Source: Cumulibacter soli (GTDB taxonomy: Bacteria; Actinomycetota; Actinomycetes; Mycobacteriales; Antricoccaceae). From it: a stretch of 64,000 nucleotides of DNA. How positions within the stretch are numbered: position 1 is the first letter of the stretch; each line of letters begins with the position of its first letter. The DNA lies in NCBI RefSeq assembly GCF_004382795.1, contig NZ_SMSG01000006.1, positions 62,001 through 126,000 of the forward strand, read 5' to 3'. The notes below the pieces were generated by a model. The model was not told the DNA's origin and did not search any database. It saw nothing but the letters and a program-made list of their open reading frames with translations. Positions 53,098-62,089 of this stretch are shown here, one piece after another. The position numbers and the translations under genes are program-made.

Positions 53098-54219
53098 CTA
53101 GATGTCGCCGAGGTGGCTAATCTCGTTCACGAGTTTCACCACGGTGCGGCCGCGGTGGTAGTCGATGCGGGACAGCGAGCACAGATCGAGATTGATTCGA
53201 CTGGCGATCTTCAATCCGCCGAGTGCCTCGCCCAGCAGCGATTTGATCGGCGTTACGTGCGTGACGATCAGAATCCGCTCGTATTTGTGCCGCTCCAGCA
53301 ATTCATTGCGAAAGGCGGCGACACGCTCGAGGCATTTCGCCTGGCTCTCCCCACCTGGAGGCGCGACATCGGTGTGTTCGCGCCAGCGATCGAACTCGGC
53401 TCCGCCGATTCGCTGCGCCTCTGCGAAGGTAAGCCCTTCCCAGTCGCCGAAGTCGATCTCACGTAGCTGAGCCTCGATCGTAACCGGCACGCCGATCACG
53501 CTGCTCACAGCCTCGGCGGTCTGCCGCGCTCGCTGTAACGGGGAGGCGTAGATGGCCGCGATCGGCGGTGTACCGGCGATCCGCTGCGCCACCGCGCCCG
53601 CCTGTGCCTCGCCTTTGTCGGTCAGCGGCAGGTCGCTGGATCCGGAGAATCTGCGCTGCAGCGATTGTTCGGTCTCACCGTGCCGAAGCAGGATAAGGCT
53701 CAACGACGGGGGTGGTCCCGGGTGCGAGGTCACGAGCGTTTCGGGGGTGTTGTCGGCCGGCTCGTCGCGTTGCTCAGGTGGGGCGGCCCGACGCACGTCG
53801 CCCTTGCCGCCGCCGTCCATTGCCTCGTTCGCCAGTCGATCGGCGTGACTGTTCTGCGCACGCGGGATCCAGACGTACTCGACACGGTCGAGTTGGTCCG
53901 CAAGCCGCTTTGCCTGCAGCGCAAGGGTTTGCATACCCGGGTGCTTGATTTTCCAGCGGCCGGACATCTGCTCGACGACGAGCTTGGAGTCCATTCGGAC
54001 CTCGAGCTCCTCCACGCCTAATTCGAGGGCCGCTTCAAGCGCCGCGATCAGCCCGCGGTACTCGGCAACGTTGTTGGATTCGATTCCGATGTATTCAGCG
54101 CGCTCGGCGAGCACCAACTCCGCCTGGGTATCCACTAGGACCGCGCCGTAGCCGGCAGGACCCGGGTTGCCGCGAGAACCGCCATCGGTCATCGCGACGT
54201 ACCGTGGTCCGTCGTTCAC
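53098..54219 (-). CDS. Bifunctional RNase H / acid phosphatase
   Basis: A 373-residue two-domain protein, as in M. tuberculosis Rv2228c. The N-terminal RNase HI domain (1-135) has the acidic active site Asp12 (TDGGSRGNPG), Glu53 (NNVAEYRGL), Asp77 (RMDSKL) and Asp127 (NSHADRL). A linker leads to a histidine phosphatase domain with LILLRHGETE (His180) and the second His in VTHVTPIK. It removes RNA from RNA-DNA hybrids; the phosphatase substrate in this fusion is probably alpha-ribazole phosphate or similar. The GTG at 54219 overlaps the zinc-ribbon gene by 4 nt. Confidence 0.93.
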   Translation of the reverse strand: MNDGPRYVAMTDGGSRGNPGPAGYGAVLVDTQAELVLAERAEYIGIESNNVAEYRGLIAALEAALELGVEELEVRMDSKLVVEQMSGRWKIKHPGMQTLALQAKRLADQLDRVEYVWIPRAQNSHADRLANEAMDGGGKGDVRRAAPPEQRDEPADNTPETLVTSHPGPPPSLSLILLRHGETEQSLQRRFSGSSDLPLTDKGEAQAGAVAQRIAGTPPIAAIYASPLQRARQTAEAVSSVIGVPVTIEAQLREIDFGDWEGLTFAEAQRIGGAEFDRWREHTDVAPPGGESQAKCLERVAAFRNELLERHKYERILIVTHVTPIKSLLGEALGGLKIASRINLDLCSLSRIDYHRGRTVVKLVNEISHLGDI

Positions 54220-54956
54220 AGCCCGGACTCCGCGGTGCGGACCATGATGCTTCGGCACGATTCACAGCGGATGATCTCGGCGGGGTCTGCAGCACGTACG
54301 GCAGCCAGTTCGGAGCCAGCCAGTTCGATCCGGCAGGCGCCGCAACGGCGCTGGGTCATCACCGCAGCGCCAGGTACGCCGCTCTCGCGAACCTTGTCGT
54401 ACAGCGCCAGCAACGCGGCGTCAAATGTGTCCGCGAGCGCGGAACGCTGGGTTTCGGTCATCCGGATCTGCTGATCCAGTTCGGTCCACGCCGCATCACG
54501 GTCAGCGACGGCGCCGGCGCGGATCTCCTCGACAGACGCTCGGGCCTTGCCGACTTCCTCCAGCTGCGCGTCGAGTTCCTCGGCGCGTTCCATCAACTCG
54601 AGTTCCTGGTCCTCCAGGGTGCTTTGGCGGCGAGCCAGCGTGTCCATCTCGTGCTCGAGCGCGCTGACATCCTTGGCCGAGCTCACTGCGCCTGATTCAA
54701 GACGTTGCTGATTACGTTCAATTCGCGCCCGCACGCTGTCGATGTCCGATTCGAGTCGGGCCATCTCGCGGCCAAGGTCATTGCGGGCCGTCTGCGTGTC
54801 GATAACATCCGCGCGGGTGCCCGCCAATTGAGCGTCGGCGTCCGCGATGATCGTCAGCTGGGGCACCGCGCCGCGTTCATGCCGAAGGCGATTGAGGTTC
54901 TTGTCGACGTCGGCGAGGTCGAGCAGTCGAAGCTGCTCCGCTGGTTGAATCTGCAC
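54216..54956 (-). CDS. Coiled-coil protein with C4 zinc ribbon (DUF164 type)
   Basis: A 246-residue protein with a long coiled coil (about 15-175) and a C-terminal zinc ribbon, RRCGACRIELAGSEL ... IIRCESCRSIMV, with four cysteines. This is the family next to RNase H and Nif3 in actinobacteria (Rv2229c). Its role is unknown; binding to nucleic acid is likely. The GTG at 54956 is chosen because the Nif3 gene ends 5 nt upstream. Confidence 0.88.
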   Translation of the reverse strand: MQIQPAEQLRLLDLADVDKNLNRLRHERGAVPQLTIIADADAQLAGTRADVIDTQTARNDLGREMARLESDIDSVRARIERNQQRLESGAVSSAKDVSALEHEMDTLARRQSTLEDQELELMERAEELDAQLEEVGKARASVEEIRAGAVADRDAAWTELDQQIRMTETQRSALADTFDAALLALYDKVRESGVPGAAVMTQRRCGACRIELAGSELAAVRAADPAEIIRCESCRSIMVRTAESGL

Positions 54957-54961
54957 CCGGC

Positions 54962-56089
54962 CTACCCTACCGGCGCACGCAGCGACCAGGGGTCGGTGCA
55001 CACGCTAGAGACGGTGCACCGCACCGAGTCGCCGAAGCGCTCGCGTAGCAGTCGAGCGGCCAACGGCAGCCAGGTCGACTCAGTTGCCCAGTGCCCAGCG
55101 TCGATGAGCGCCGGGCCTCCCTCGTCCAGGTGCTCGGCTGCGGGGTGGTGCCTGAGGTCCGCAGTGAGGTACACATCGACCCCGGCCCGAGCTGCGTCGC
55201 TCAAGTGGGAGTCCCCCGATCCGCCGAGGACGGCGACCCGGCGCACCACTCGATCAGGATCACCGCCGGCGCGGATGCCGGCCGGCGCCGACGGTAGCGC
55301 CGCCGCTACCCGGGCGACGTACTCGCGCAGCGTGCACCCCTCGGCGAGATCGCCAACCCGGCCCAGGCCCTGATCGCTGGGCAGCGGCACCATCGCCAGC
55401 AGATCGAAGGCGGGCTCCTCGTAGGTATGCGCAGCCCGCAACGCATGGACTACTGCTCGCCGGTCACGCGGCGCAAGCACCATCTCGATGCGGGACTCGC
55501 GAACTTCTTCCACGACGCGGCGCTGTCCGATCGCCGGGTGCGCATCCTCGCCAGGGATGAACGTGCCGGTGCCGGTGGTAATGAACGCGCAGCGGGTATA
55601 GTCGCCCAGCGCTCCGGCACCCGCTGCCGCGAGCGCGTCGATCACGCGTTGTGCGTCGTCCTCGGGCACAAACGTGATGATCTTTTCCAGTCGTACGTCG
55701 TCCGCAGGGACCAGCGGCGTCGTGTTCACGAGCCCGACAGCGTCGGCGAGCGCATCATTGACGCCGTGGCGGGCGCGATCAGCGTTCGTGTGCGCGTTGA
55801 ACAACGCGCAATCGGCCTTGATCGCGGCACGCAGAACCCGCCCCTTCGCTGTCGTGGCGGGGATCTGGCTGGCTCCGCGCAGCAACAGCGGATGGTGGGT
55901 CAGCAGCAGATCGGCACCGGCGTCGACGGCCTCGCCGACGGTGGCCTCGGTCGGGTCCAACGCCAGGTGTATCCGCTGAACGGGCTGCGTCGGGTCGCCG
56001 CTGATCAGGCCGACGCTGTCCCAGGGCTCCGCCAAGGACGGCGGGTAGATGTCGTCGAGAAATCCGGTGACGTCGGCGAGCGTGAGCAT
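54962..56089 (-). CDS. Nif3-like dinuclear metal-centre protein
   Basis: A 375-residue NIF3/YbgI-family protein, with the two metal-site parts LLTHHPLLLRG (near 60-70) and DAGHWATE near the C-terminus, and an inserted central domain (PII/CutA-like, about 125-230) as in Rv2230c. It begins LTLADVTGFLDDIYPPSLAEPWDSVGL, the family N-terminus. Proposed to be a GTP cyclohydrolase I type 2 or phosphoesterase; the true function is not settled. Forms one operon with the zinc-ribbon and RNase H genes. Confidence 0.92.
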   Translation of the reverse strand: MLTLADVTGFLDDIYPPSLAEPWDSVGLISGDPTQPVQRIHLALDPTEATVGEAVDAGADLLLTHHPLLLRGASQIPATTAKGRVLRAAIKADCALFNAHTNADRARHGVNDALADAVGLVNTTPLVPADDVRLEKIITFVPEDDAQRVIDALAAAGAGALGDYTRCAFITTGTGTFIPGEDAHPAIGQRRVVEEVRESRIEMVLAPRDRRAVVHALRAAHTYEEPAFDLLAMVPLPSDQGLGRVGDLAEGCTLREYVARVAAALPSAPAGIRAGGDPDRVVRRVAVLGGSGDSHLSDAARAGVDVYLTADLRHHPAAEHLDEGGPALIDAGHWATESTWLPLAARLLRERFGDSVRCTVSSVCTDPWSLRAPVG

Positions 56090-56092
56090 CGC

Positions 56093-57646
56093 TTAGCTGG
56101 CCGGCGTCTGCACGTAGGACAGCCACGGCGCGCGCTGCAGCAGGTCGTCCGCGGGCGTCAGTGCCGTGTCATGCCGGAGCGCATCCAAGCGGGCGCGGAT
56201 TTCTTCGGCGGCGGTACCCGCGGCGGCAGCAACATGCTCGGGCGGGAATCCGCGGCTAGCAAGTTCGCAAAGGGCATTCAGCGCGTGCAGGCGACTGACG
56301 ATGACGCCCAGGTCCACTATCCGTCGTTGGGCGGGGCGTTCACCGATGGTGACGTCGAGTTCGCTGCCGAGCTTGGCGATATCGGCGCCCGCGGCGTACT
56401 CCGCACGCAGCCATCCGCCGAGGTCGTTCGTCTTCTTCTTGCGCAACGTCTCGACGATCTTGGCGCCGATCTGGGTGTAGAGAACGTCGTTAGGGCCTTC
56501 GAAGATCTCGAAGGGCCTGGCGTCCACAACGCTGCGACCGGCGATGTGGTCGGTGGCGTACCCCTTCGCGCCGACGAGTTGTAGCAGCGACTGGGACGAC
56601 GAGTGCATGTAGTCGGCGCACAGTGCCTTGGTGGAGTTCGCCGCAATGGCTTCGCGGGATAGGTCCTTCGTCGCCGAGGCGTGTTCGGCGGCGTACAGGC
56701 TCAGCGCGCTGATCAGTGCGAGTTGGCCTTGGATACGCGCGACTCTCGCTTGCACCTGGTCGTACTCGATCAGCGTCGCGCCGGAGACGACTCGGCTACG
56801 TACGTGCGCGACGGCCTCGTCGGCCATCCGGCGTACGAAGCCGATTGCCATTCCGGAGAATTGCATTCGAGAGCGGTGCAGGACGTCGAGCATCATCCGG
56901 ACGCCGCCGCGTCCGCCGTTGAGCCGGTGATCGGCCGGAACACGAACGTCGACTTTGTTCTTGCCGTAGGGCAGCATGAACAGGCCGAGGTTCTTGTAGC
57001 GCTCGATGACCTCGATGCGCTGCTCCGGGTGATCCTGTTCGCAGATGAACAGGTCGATGCCCTGGCTGAGGGCGCCCTTGTCGTTTTGCTGGCGTGCCAT
57101 GACCAGCCAGTAGTCGGCCCAGCCGGTCAGTCCGGCCCAATGCTTGGTGCCGCGGATGGCGTAGCCATCATCGGTCGCGCGCCATGCGGTCTGCATCGAT
57201 AACGCATCGGTGCCGAACTCAGGTTCGGTGATCATCAAACCCCCCATGGCATGCCCGCCGGCCATCTTGGTCAGGATGCGGTCCCCCACCTCCCGGTCGG
57301 CGTACTTCGAGACCGGCTGAATGAACAGCGCACCGTTGATGCCCATCATCAAGCCAAGCGACATGGACTGATACGACATCACGTCGAGCATTCCCTGAAT
57401 CGCTAGCGGTGAGTCGCCGTACCCGCCGACGCGGCCCGGCAAGAAGGCTGCGAGGGGACGCGCCGCGGTGATGTCGCGCAGCACGAACGGTGGCATGCCG
57501 CGGTTGCTGCCCATGACGTCAGCATCGATTCGTCCCGAGAAGACCCTCTTGGCAGTCTCCTCCAGGTTGGCGAGATAGGCGTCTATCTCGCGTTTGTGCC
57601 CGTCCGCGTTCAGTGCGGCAGCAGCCGAATCGATGGCCATGGACAT
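56093..57646 (-). CDS. Acyl-CoA dehydrogenase family protein (long form)
   Basis: A 517-residue FAD-dependent acyl-CoA dehydrogenase with a C-terminal extension of about 120 residues. The catalytic glutamate lies in PFEIFEGPNDVLYTQIG, and MITEPEFGTDA, GTKHWAGLTGWADYW and RSRMQFSGMAIGFVRRM are the usual FAD and substrate segments. The ATG at 57646 is chosen because GGAGG lies 5 nt upstream. Its promoter carries two identical palindromic operators (57675-57711). It lies 3 nt upstream of the Nif3 start, so it may also drive that operon. Confidence 0.9.
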   Translation of the reverse strand: MSMAIDSAAAALNADGHKREIDAYLANLEETAKRVFSGRIDADVMGSNRGMPPFVLRDITAARPLAAFLPGRVGGYGDSPLAIQGMLDVMSYQSMSLGLMMGINGALFIQPVSKYADREVGDRILTKMAGGHAMGGLMITEPEFGTDALSMQTAWRATDDGYAIRGTKHWAGLTGWADYWLVMARQQNDKGALSQGIDLFICEQDHPEQRIEVIERYKNLGLFMLPYGKNKVDVRVPADHRLNGGRGGVRMMLDVLHRSRMQFSGMAIGFVRRMADEAVAHVRSRVVSGATLIEYDQVQARVARIQGQLALISALSLYAAEHASATKDLSREAIAANSTKALCADYMHSSSQSLLQLVGAKGYATDHIAGRSVVDARPFEIFEGPNDVLYTQIGAKIVETLRKKKTNDLGGWLRAEYAAGADIAKLGSELDVTIGERPAQRRIVDLGVIVSRLHALNALCELASRGFPPEHVAAAAGTAAEEIRARLDALRHDTALTPADDLLQRAPWLSYVQTPAS

Positions 57647-57674
57647 AAGCGCCTCCGTCAGAGCAAGTGTCAAA

Positions 57675-57711
57675 CCTACGGTTCCGTAAGCGTAAACTAC
57701 GGTTCCGTAGG
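57675..57711. promoter_or_regulatory. Two TetR-type operators with 21-bp spacing
   Basis: CCTACGG-TT-CCGTAAG (57675-57690) and CTACGG-TT-CCGTAGG (57697-57711) are two copies of the palindrome CTACGGTTCCGTAG, their centres 21 bp apart, which is two DNA turns. They lie 29-65 bp upstream of the acyl-CoA dehydrogenase start and over 90 bp from the divergent deaminase. Such paired palindromes are typical of TetR-family repressors of fatty-acid genes. Confidence 0.75.
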
Positions 57712-57804
57712 TTGCACGGATTCGGCAACGGCCGCGCCATCGCGAGCATCACACGCGCTAGCGTGGATTCATTAACACTGGACCTACCGCCTGGGAGTTA
57801 TGCC

Positions 57805-58287
57805 GTGGCTTTGACCCCTGCTGATCGCGGACATCTTGATCGCTGCGTTGAGTTAGCCCGAGAGGCGTTGGACGACGGTGACGAGCCGTTCGGATCGCTG
57901 TTGGTCGGGCCCGATGGCGCGGTCCTCTTCGAGGATCGCAACCGCGTGAAGGACGGCGATCTCACCCGGCATCCGGAGTTCGAGATCGCACGGTGGGCCG
58001 CCGCTCATGTACCGCCGTCCGAGCGCGCCTCCTGCGTCGTGTACACCTCCGGCGAGCACTGCGCGATGTGCAGCGCGGCGCACGCGTGGGTCGGACTGGG
58101 CAAGATCGTGTACGCGACAAGTACGACCCAACTGGGCTCCTGGCTAAGCGAGTGGGGACTGCCTGCCGGACTCGTCGCCGCCTTGTCGATCAACGACGTC
58201 GCACCGGGCGTGCAGGTAGCGGGGCCGTGCGACGAGTTGGTTCCGGTGGTGAAATCTCTGCACGGCCGCCTGCACGGCCTCACGTGA
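57805..58287 (+). CDS. Cytidine/guanine-type nucleoside deaminase
   Basis: A 160-residue zinc deaminase of the CMP/dCMP superfamily. The zinc site is His56 and Glu58 in RHPEFEIARWA and Cys86/Cys89 in GEHCAMCSAAH; the usual PCxxC is HCxxC. The length and motifs suggest a guanine- or tRNA-adenosine-deaminase-like enzyme. GTG at 57805 with GGGAG 7 nt upstream; no upstream frame evidence. It is divergent from the acyl-CoA dehydrogenase across the double operator. Confidence 0.85.
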   Translation: MALTPADRGHLDRCVELAREALDDGDEPFGSLLVGPDGAVLFEDRNRVKDGDLTRHPEFEIARWAAAHVPPSERASCVVYTSGEHCAMCSAAHAWVGLGKIVYATSTTQLGSWLSEWGLPAGLVAALSINDVAPGVQVAGPCDELVPVVKSLHGRLHGLT

Positions 58288-58353
58288 GCCCCCGGTCATC
58301 GATCGAGGCAGCGTCGACGGGCGATCGAGCGGAGAGGCCGAGGGCCGCCAACG

Positions 58354-58983
58354 TCAGCGCAGCGACGCCGACTCATGCTGCACCGGAGGGCGCTCGCCCC
58401 CTGGCTCGCCCAACTGACGCCGCCGCAGCAGAACTACGAGTAGCAAGCTGAGCCCGAGCGTCAGGATGTACGCAGGGAACAGCCAGGTCGCCAGCGTCCA
58501 CGCCTGGATCGTCATCAGCGTGATCGCGCCGTTACCGGCGACGAGCGCATAGAAGATCGGTTCCTCGGTCATGGGCGCGCGCCACGCCTTCACCACCGTC
58601 GGCACGGCACCCAGCAGATCTGCGAGGACGGCGAACGCGACGGCCAAGGTGGGATTACTGAGCGCGAGCCACACGACCAACGCCGCGACGGCGGCTGCGC
58701 CGCATAGCAGGTCGAATCGCGATATCCGCCATGGCGCGGACCTACCGAAGAACGACGCGAGAAACACGAGTCCCGGACCGACTCCGGCCACCAGAGTGAG
58801 CACCGCAGGCAGACCGACGCCTTCATCGAGTTGAGCGAAGAATCCGATCAGCGAGGCCGCTGACCATAGGAAGAATGAGACTCGGTTAGGAGCGGACTTT
58901 CCTATTATGGTCCGGATCGCGTAGCGAACACTGCCGGCGATACCCAGCAGCGCACCCAGGAAGACGAAACGAGGGTCGAGCAC
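58354..58983 (-). CDS. Multi-pass membrane protein, unknown function
   Basis: A 209-residue protein with about seven hydrophobic segments and a short hydrophilic C-terminus (RRRQLGEPGGERPP). Its N-terminal part, VRYAIRTIIGKSAPNRVSFFLWSAASLIGFFAQ, has the repeat pattern of SemiSWEET/PQ-loop-like proteins, but the PQ motif is not present. The GTG at 58983 follows TGGAG by 7 nt and lies 5 nt after the pyrF stop codon, so it is cotranscribed with pyrF. Function unknown. Confidence 0.75.
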   Translation of the reverse strand: MLDPRFVFLGALLGIAGSVRYAIRTIIGKSAPNRVSFFLWSAASLIGFFAQLDEGVGLPAVLTLVAGVGPGLVFLASFFGRSAPWRISRFDLLCGAAAVAALVVWLALSNPTLAVAFAVLADLLGAVPTVVKAWRAPMTEEPIFYALVAGNGAITLMTIQAWTLATWLFPAYILTLGLSLLLVVLLRRRQLGEPGGERPPVQHESASLR

Positions 58984-58985
58984 AC

Positions 58986-59816
58986 CTACGCTCCACTCAG
59001 ACGTCGATTGAACGACCGCGCAGCATCGGTGGCCGCGTCGGCGAAGTCCCGTCCGGACGACGCGTAGAGGATCGCGCGCGAAGAGTTCGGAATCAGGCCG
59101 AAGTTCCTGCGGGCTCGACCCACGCGAAGGCATTCGTCTAGATCGCCGCCTTGCGCGCCGAGTCCGAGCAGCAGGATCGGCATATCTGCGACCGTCGCTC
59201 GCAGCCGTGCGAGTTTGTCCGGTTCAGTGGCGCCGGCGGTGACAGAGCAGTTGGCCGCGCGGTTCCAGTTCTCGGCGACTGTACGGCCAATGTGCTCGTA
59301 CATCGCGCGCGGAGGCTCACCAACCATCAGGCCCTGGAACTCCTCGGCACCGGGAGTCGAGTTGGCCGCCATGACGATGACTCCCTTGTCGGCACGTTCC
59401 AGAAACGGCCGCAATGACTCGTACCCCATGTACGGGTGCACCGTGACGACGTCCGCGCCGAGCACGTCGAACACCGCTCGAGCGTAGTACCGATTGGTGT
59501 TGTCGATATCCCCCCGCTTGGCGTCGAGTATGACGAGGCGGTCAGGCTGGCGATCCTTGATATAGGCGATGAGTTCCTCGAGTAGTCGGGCGCCCGGCAC
59601 GCCGTACTGCTCAAAGAATGCACTGTTGATCTTGAACGCTGACGCGACCGATTCGGTCGCGTCGACAATGGTTCGACAAAATTCGCCGATACGACGCTCG
59701 ACCGTGCCGACGATGCAGTCGGGAATCAGCACATTGTCCGGATCAAGTCCCACACACACGTACCGGCCGTCACCCCAGGCGCGGTGCAGGCTTGCGTAAA
59801 AGGTTCGTTCGGCCAC
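58986..59816 (-). CDS. pyrF: Orotidine 5'-phosphate decarboxylase
   Basis: A 276-residue type 2 OMP decarboxylase, last step of UMP synthesis. The active-site motif is LVILDAKRGDIDNT (Lys100); VGLDPDNVLIPD, FKINSAFFEQYG and VTVHPYMGYESL are typical. The GTG at 59816 gives the family N-terminus; no strong Shine-Dalgarno sequence is visible. Other pyr genes are not in the window, so pyrF is separated from its pathway neighbours. Confidence 0.94.
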   Translation of the reverse strand: MAERTFYASLHRAWGDGRYVCVGLDPDNVLIPDCIVGTVERRIGEFCRTIVDATESVASAFKINSAFFEQYGVPGARLLEELIAYIKDRQPDRLVILDAKRGDIDNTNRYYARAVFDVLGADVVTVHPYMGYESLRPFLERADKGVIVMAANSTPGAEEFQGLMVGEPPRAMYEHIGRTVAENWNRAANCSVTAGATEPDKLARLRATVADMPILLLGLGAQGGDLDECLRVGRARRNFGLIPNSSRAILYASSGRDFADAATDAARSFNRRLSGA

Positions 59817-59986
59817 CGATCGAGTCTGACACGGCGCTACGCCCGCGGCTACCGATGATGGCCACTCGAATCTCACCCATCCGACGAATATGCACAGTCG
59901 ACGATCGCGTGCTCGCTGGCCGGATCAACGTTCGAGGTTTGGCGCATGCGTCGCTAATGTGGGATACACCCAACCTTGGAGTGACG

Positions 59987-60859
59987 ATGACGAATCCGGT
60001 GATTATTGAGGTCGCCCTCAATGGATCGACCACGCCGCGGATCAACCCAACAGTCCCCCGAGCCCCGGAGGACATCGCCCGTCAAGGTCTTGAATGCATG
60101 GCCGCAGGCGCAGCGATCGTGCACAGCCACCCGAACGCCGACAATGCCCCCGATGACCTTCAGGAGTACGTCGACGCGTGGACGCCCATCATCGCCGAGC
60201 GCCCGGACGCGCTGCTCTACCCCACCGCCCGATTCGGTGCGTTGCACGAGCCCGTCGAACAGAGTTGGGCGCACAATCTCGAGCTCGGCGAACGTGGCCT
60301 GATGCGGATGAGCCTGATCGATCCGGGATCAGTGAGTTTGGGAATGCGGCCCGATGGCTCACTCGCGCTCGGGCAATGGGACGGCGTCTACCGTAATTCG
60401 CTGCCAGATAGCCGATATAAGTTAGAACAAAGCGCCGCTGCGGGCCTCATGCCGAGCATCTCCATCTTCGATCCAAGCTTTCTGCGCGCCGCGGTCGGCT
60501 TCCACACCGCAGGCCTCTTGCCGCCCGGTTCGATGATCAAGATCTTCTTCGGGCAGGACGCGATGTTCGGGCTACCGCCTACGGAGAAAGCGCTCGAGGC
60601 CTACCTAGAGCTATTGGAAGGCACTGGCCTGCCGTGGTCAGCCGGGGTCCTGGGAGGGGACGTCTTCGCCGACGGATTCGCCGAACTCGTGGTACGCCGC
60701 GGCGGCCATCTACGTGTCGGCCTGGAGGACCTGTCGACTCCTGGCGAGCGCACCAACCTGCAGATGACCGAGCAGGCCGCCGCGCTCCTCGATGAACTCG
60801 GATCACGCCCCGCTACCCCCACCGAGACGGTCCGCATTCTCGGTGGCTCGACCGCTTAG
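59987..60859 (+). CDS. Beta-keto acid cleavage enzyme (BKACE, DUF849 family)
   Basis: A 290-residue zinc enzyme of the 3-keto-5-aminohexanoate cleavage family, which joins a beta-keto acid with acetyl-CoA to give acetoacetate and a new CoA ester. The metal and catalytic residues Glu8, His46 and His48 (VIIEVALNG; AAIVHSHPN) are present, and GGDVFADGFAELVVRRGGHLRVGLED closes the barrel. Substrate class cannot be told. GGAG lies 5 nt before the ATG. Convergent with an acyl-CoA dehydrogenase-like gene. Confidence 0.92.
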   Translation: MTNPVIIEVALNGSTTPRINPTVPRAPEDIARQGLECMAAGAAIVHSHPNADNAPDDLQEYVDAWTPIIAERPDALLYPTARFGALHEPVEQSWAHNLELGERGLMRMSLIDPGSVSLGMRPDGSLALGQWDGVYRNSLPDSRYKLEQSAAAGLMPSISIFDPSFLRAAVGFHTAGLLPPGSMIKIFFGQDAMFGLPPTEKALEAYLELLEGTGLPWSAGVLGGDVFADGFAELVVRRGGHLRVGLEDLSTPGERTNLQMTEQAAALLDELGSRPATPTETVRILGGSTA

Positions 60860-60927
60860 TGGGACGCGGTTTAGTGGGGCGCAGTGAATCGACCGCCTAG
60901 TGGACGGTGACTGCACCGCCTAGTCGG
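60851..60927 (+). repeat. Iterated ACCGCYTAGTGG repeats covering two gene ends
   Basis: Copies ACCGCTTAGTGGG (60851-60863), the variant GCGGTTTAGTGGGG (60866-60879), ACCGCCTAGTGG (60892-60903) and ACCGCCTAGTCGG (60915-60927) follow each other. The first contains the stop codon of the beta-keto acid cleavage enzyme and the last contains the stop codon of the convergent acyl-CoA dehydrogenase-like gene. No single hairpin is obvious. Confidence 0.65.
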
Positions 60928-62089
60928 ATGGCCAACGAGGCTCCGCGCCTGCGTCGATACCCAGGGCCGCCTTTCCGATCGTCTCGATCGCCACGTCATT
61001 GGACGGCGGGTGAAACTGACCCGCGCGTACGTCTCGGTAGTACCGCTCCAGCGGTAGTTTACGAAATATGCCGTGCCCACCAACCATGCGCACACATCGG
61101 TCGACGGCAGCGTTAGCCGCATTGACCGCGGTGTACTTCAGCGCTTGGATATCCGAAGGTTCGAGCAATTCACCGTCGGCTCGCCTACGAATCGCGTCGC
61201 GCAGCATTGCCTCTGCCGGGCGCAACGTGAGTTCGATGTCCGCTGCACTGGCAATCTGGGCAGGTTGGCGCGACATCGGTAAGGACGCGCCGGTGACAGT
61301 GCGATTACTGACGTAGTCGTACGCGAACGCAGAAGCCGCCCGGGCGATGCCCAGGTAGACCGCGGCGACAGATGTGGAGAACCAGGAGAAAATACGTTCC
61401 TGAGCCGAATCCCATACAGGAGGCAGGTTTGGGTCCAGCCCACGTTGCACGGCAGTGGCCGGCACGAAGACGTCCTCGAAGATGACGTCCCACGAGCCGG
61501 TTCCTCTCATCGCCATCGTGTCCCACGTGTCTTTGAAGTTGAGACCCTCGGTGTCGCGCGGGAGACCGAACAGCAGTAGTTGGCCGGTTTCGGTGTCCGC
61601 CGCCGTCCCCCAGAAGAACTGCAGCACCGGCGCCAGCGAGCAGAACGACTTGCGCCCCGAGATCACGTACCCACCCTCGACCGGGCGCGCCGGAGTGGAA
61701 GAACTCCGCACGTTGAGTCCCGTCGCGGCATCGGTCAAGCTACCGCCCACGACGACACCCGACGCGACCATCTGCAGGATCGGTTCGGAGGCTCGATCGC
61801 CCATATGCCAGCCTTCCGCGGCTGCGCCGACGCCGAAGAGGTGCATGTTGGTCGCGAGGGCGGTCGATGCACACCCGGCGGCGATGATCTGCTGGCACTC
61901 GGCGAAGGTGGCGAGGTCCGCTCCCCCGCCGCCGAGTTCGGTCGGTACGACTGACGTCAGGTACCCGACCTCCTTCATACGTTCGATGTTTTCGACCGGG
62001 AAACGACCCTCACGATCGATGTCAGACGCGCGCGTCGCGAATTCCTCGGCAAGGTCGGTGGCAACAGCAGCCCAGTCGGTCATGGTCAC
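60920..62089 (-). CDS. Acyl-CoA dehydrogenase-fold flavoprotein with HPPSND C-terminus
   Basis: A 389-residue flavoprotein of the acyl-CoA dehydrogenase superfamily. It has VPTELGGGGADLATFAE, GGSLTDAATGLNVRSS in place of the usual TEP(GA)xGSD and GYVISGRKSFCSLAP. Near the C-terminus MVGGHGIFRKLPLERYYRDVRAGQFHPPSND stands where dehydrogenases have IYEGTNE. This resembles DszC/HpaB-like monooxygenases of the fold rather than dehydrogenases. GTG at 62089 overlaps the zinc dehydrogenase gene by 4 nt; ATG at 62083 is an alternative. Part of a three-gene operon. Confidence 0.85.
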   Translation of the reverse strand: MTMTDWAAVATDLAEEFATRASDIDREGRFPVENIERMKEVGYLTSVVPTELGGGGADLATFAECQQIIAAGCASTALATNMHLFGVGAAAEGWHMGDRASEPILQMVASGVVVGGSLTDAATGLNVRSSSTPARPVEGGYVISGRKSFCSLAPVLQFFWGTAADTETGQLLLFGLPRDTEGLNFKDTWDTMAMRGTGSWDVIFEDVFVPATAVQRGLDPNLPPVWDSAQERIFSWFSTSVAAVYLGIARAASAFAYDYVSNRTVTGASLPMSRQPAQIASAADIELTLRPAEAMLRDAIRRRADGELLEPSDIQALKYTAVNAANAAVDRCVRMVGGHGIFRKLPLERYYRDVRAGQFHPPSNDVAIETIGKAALGIDAGAEPRWPSD

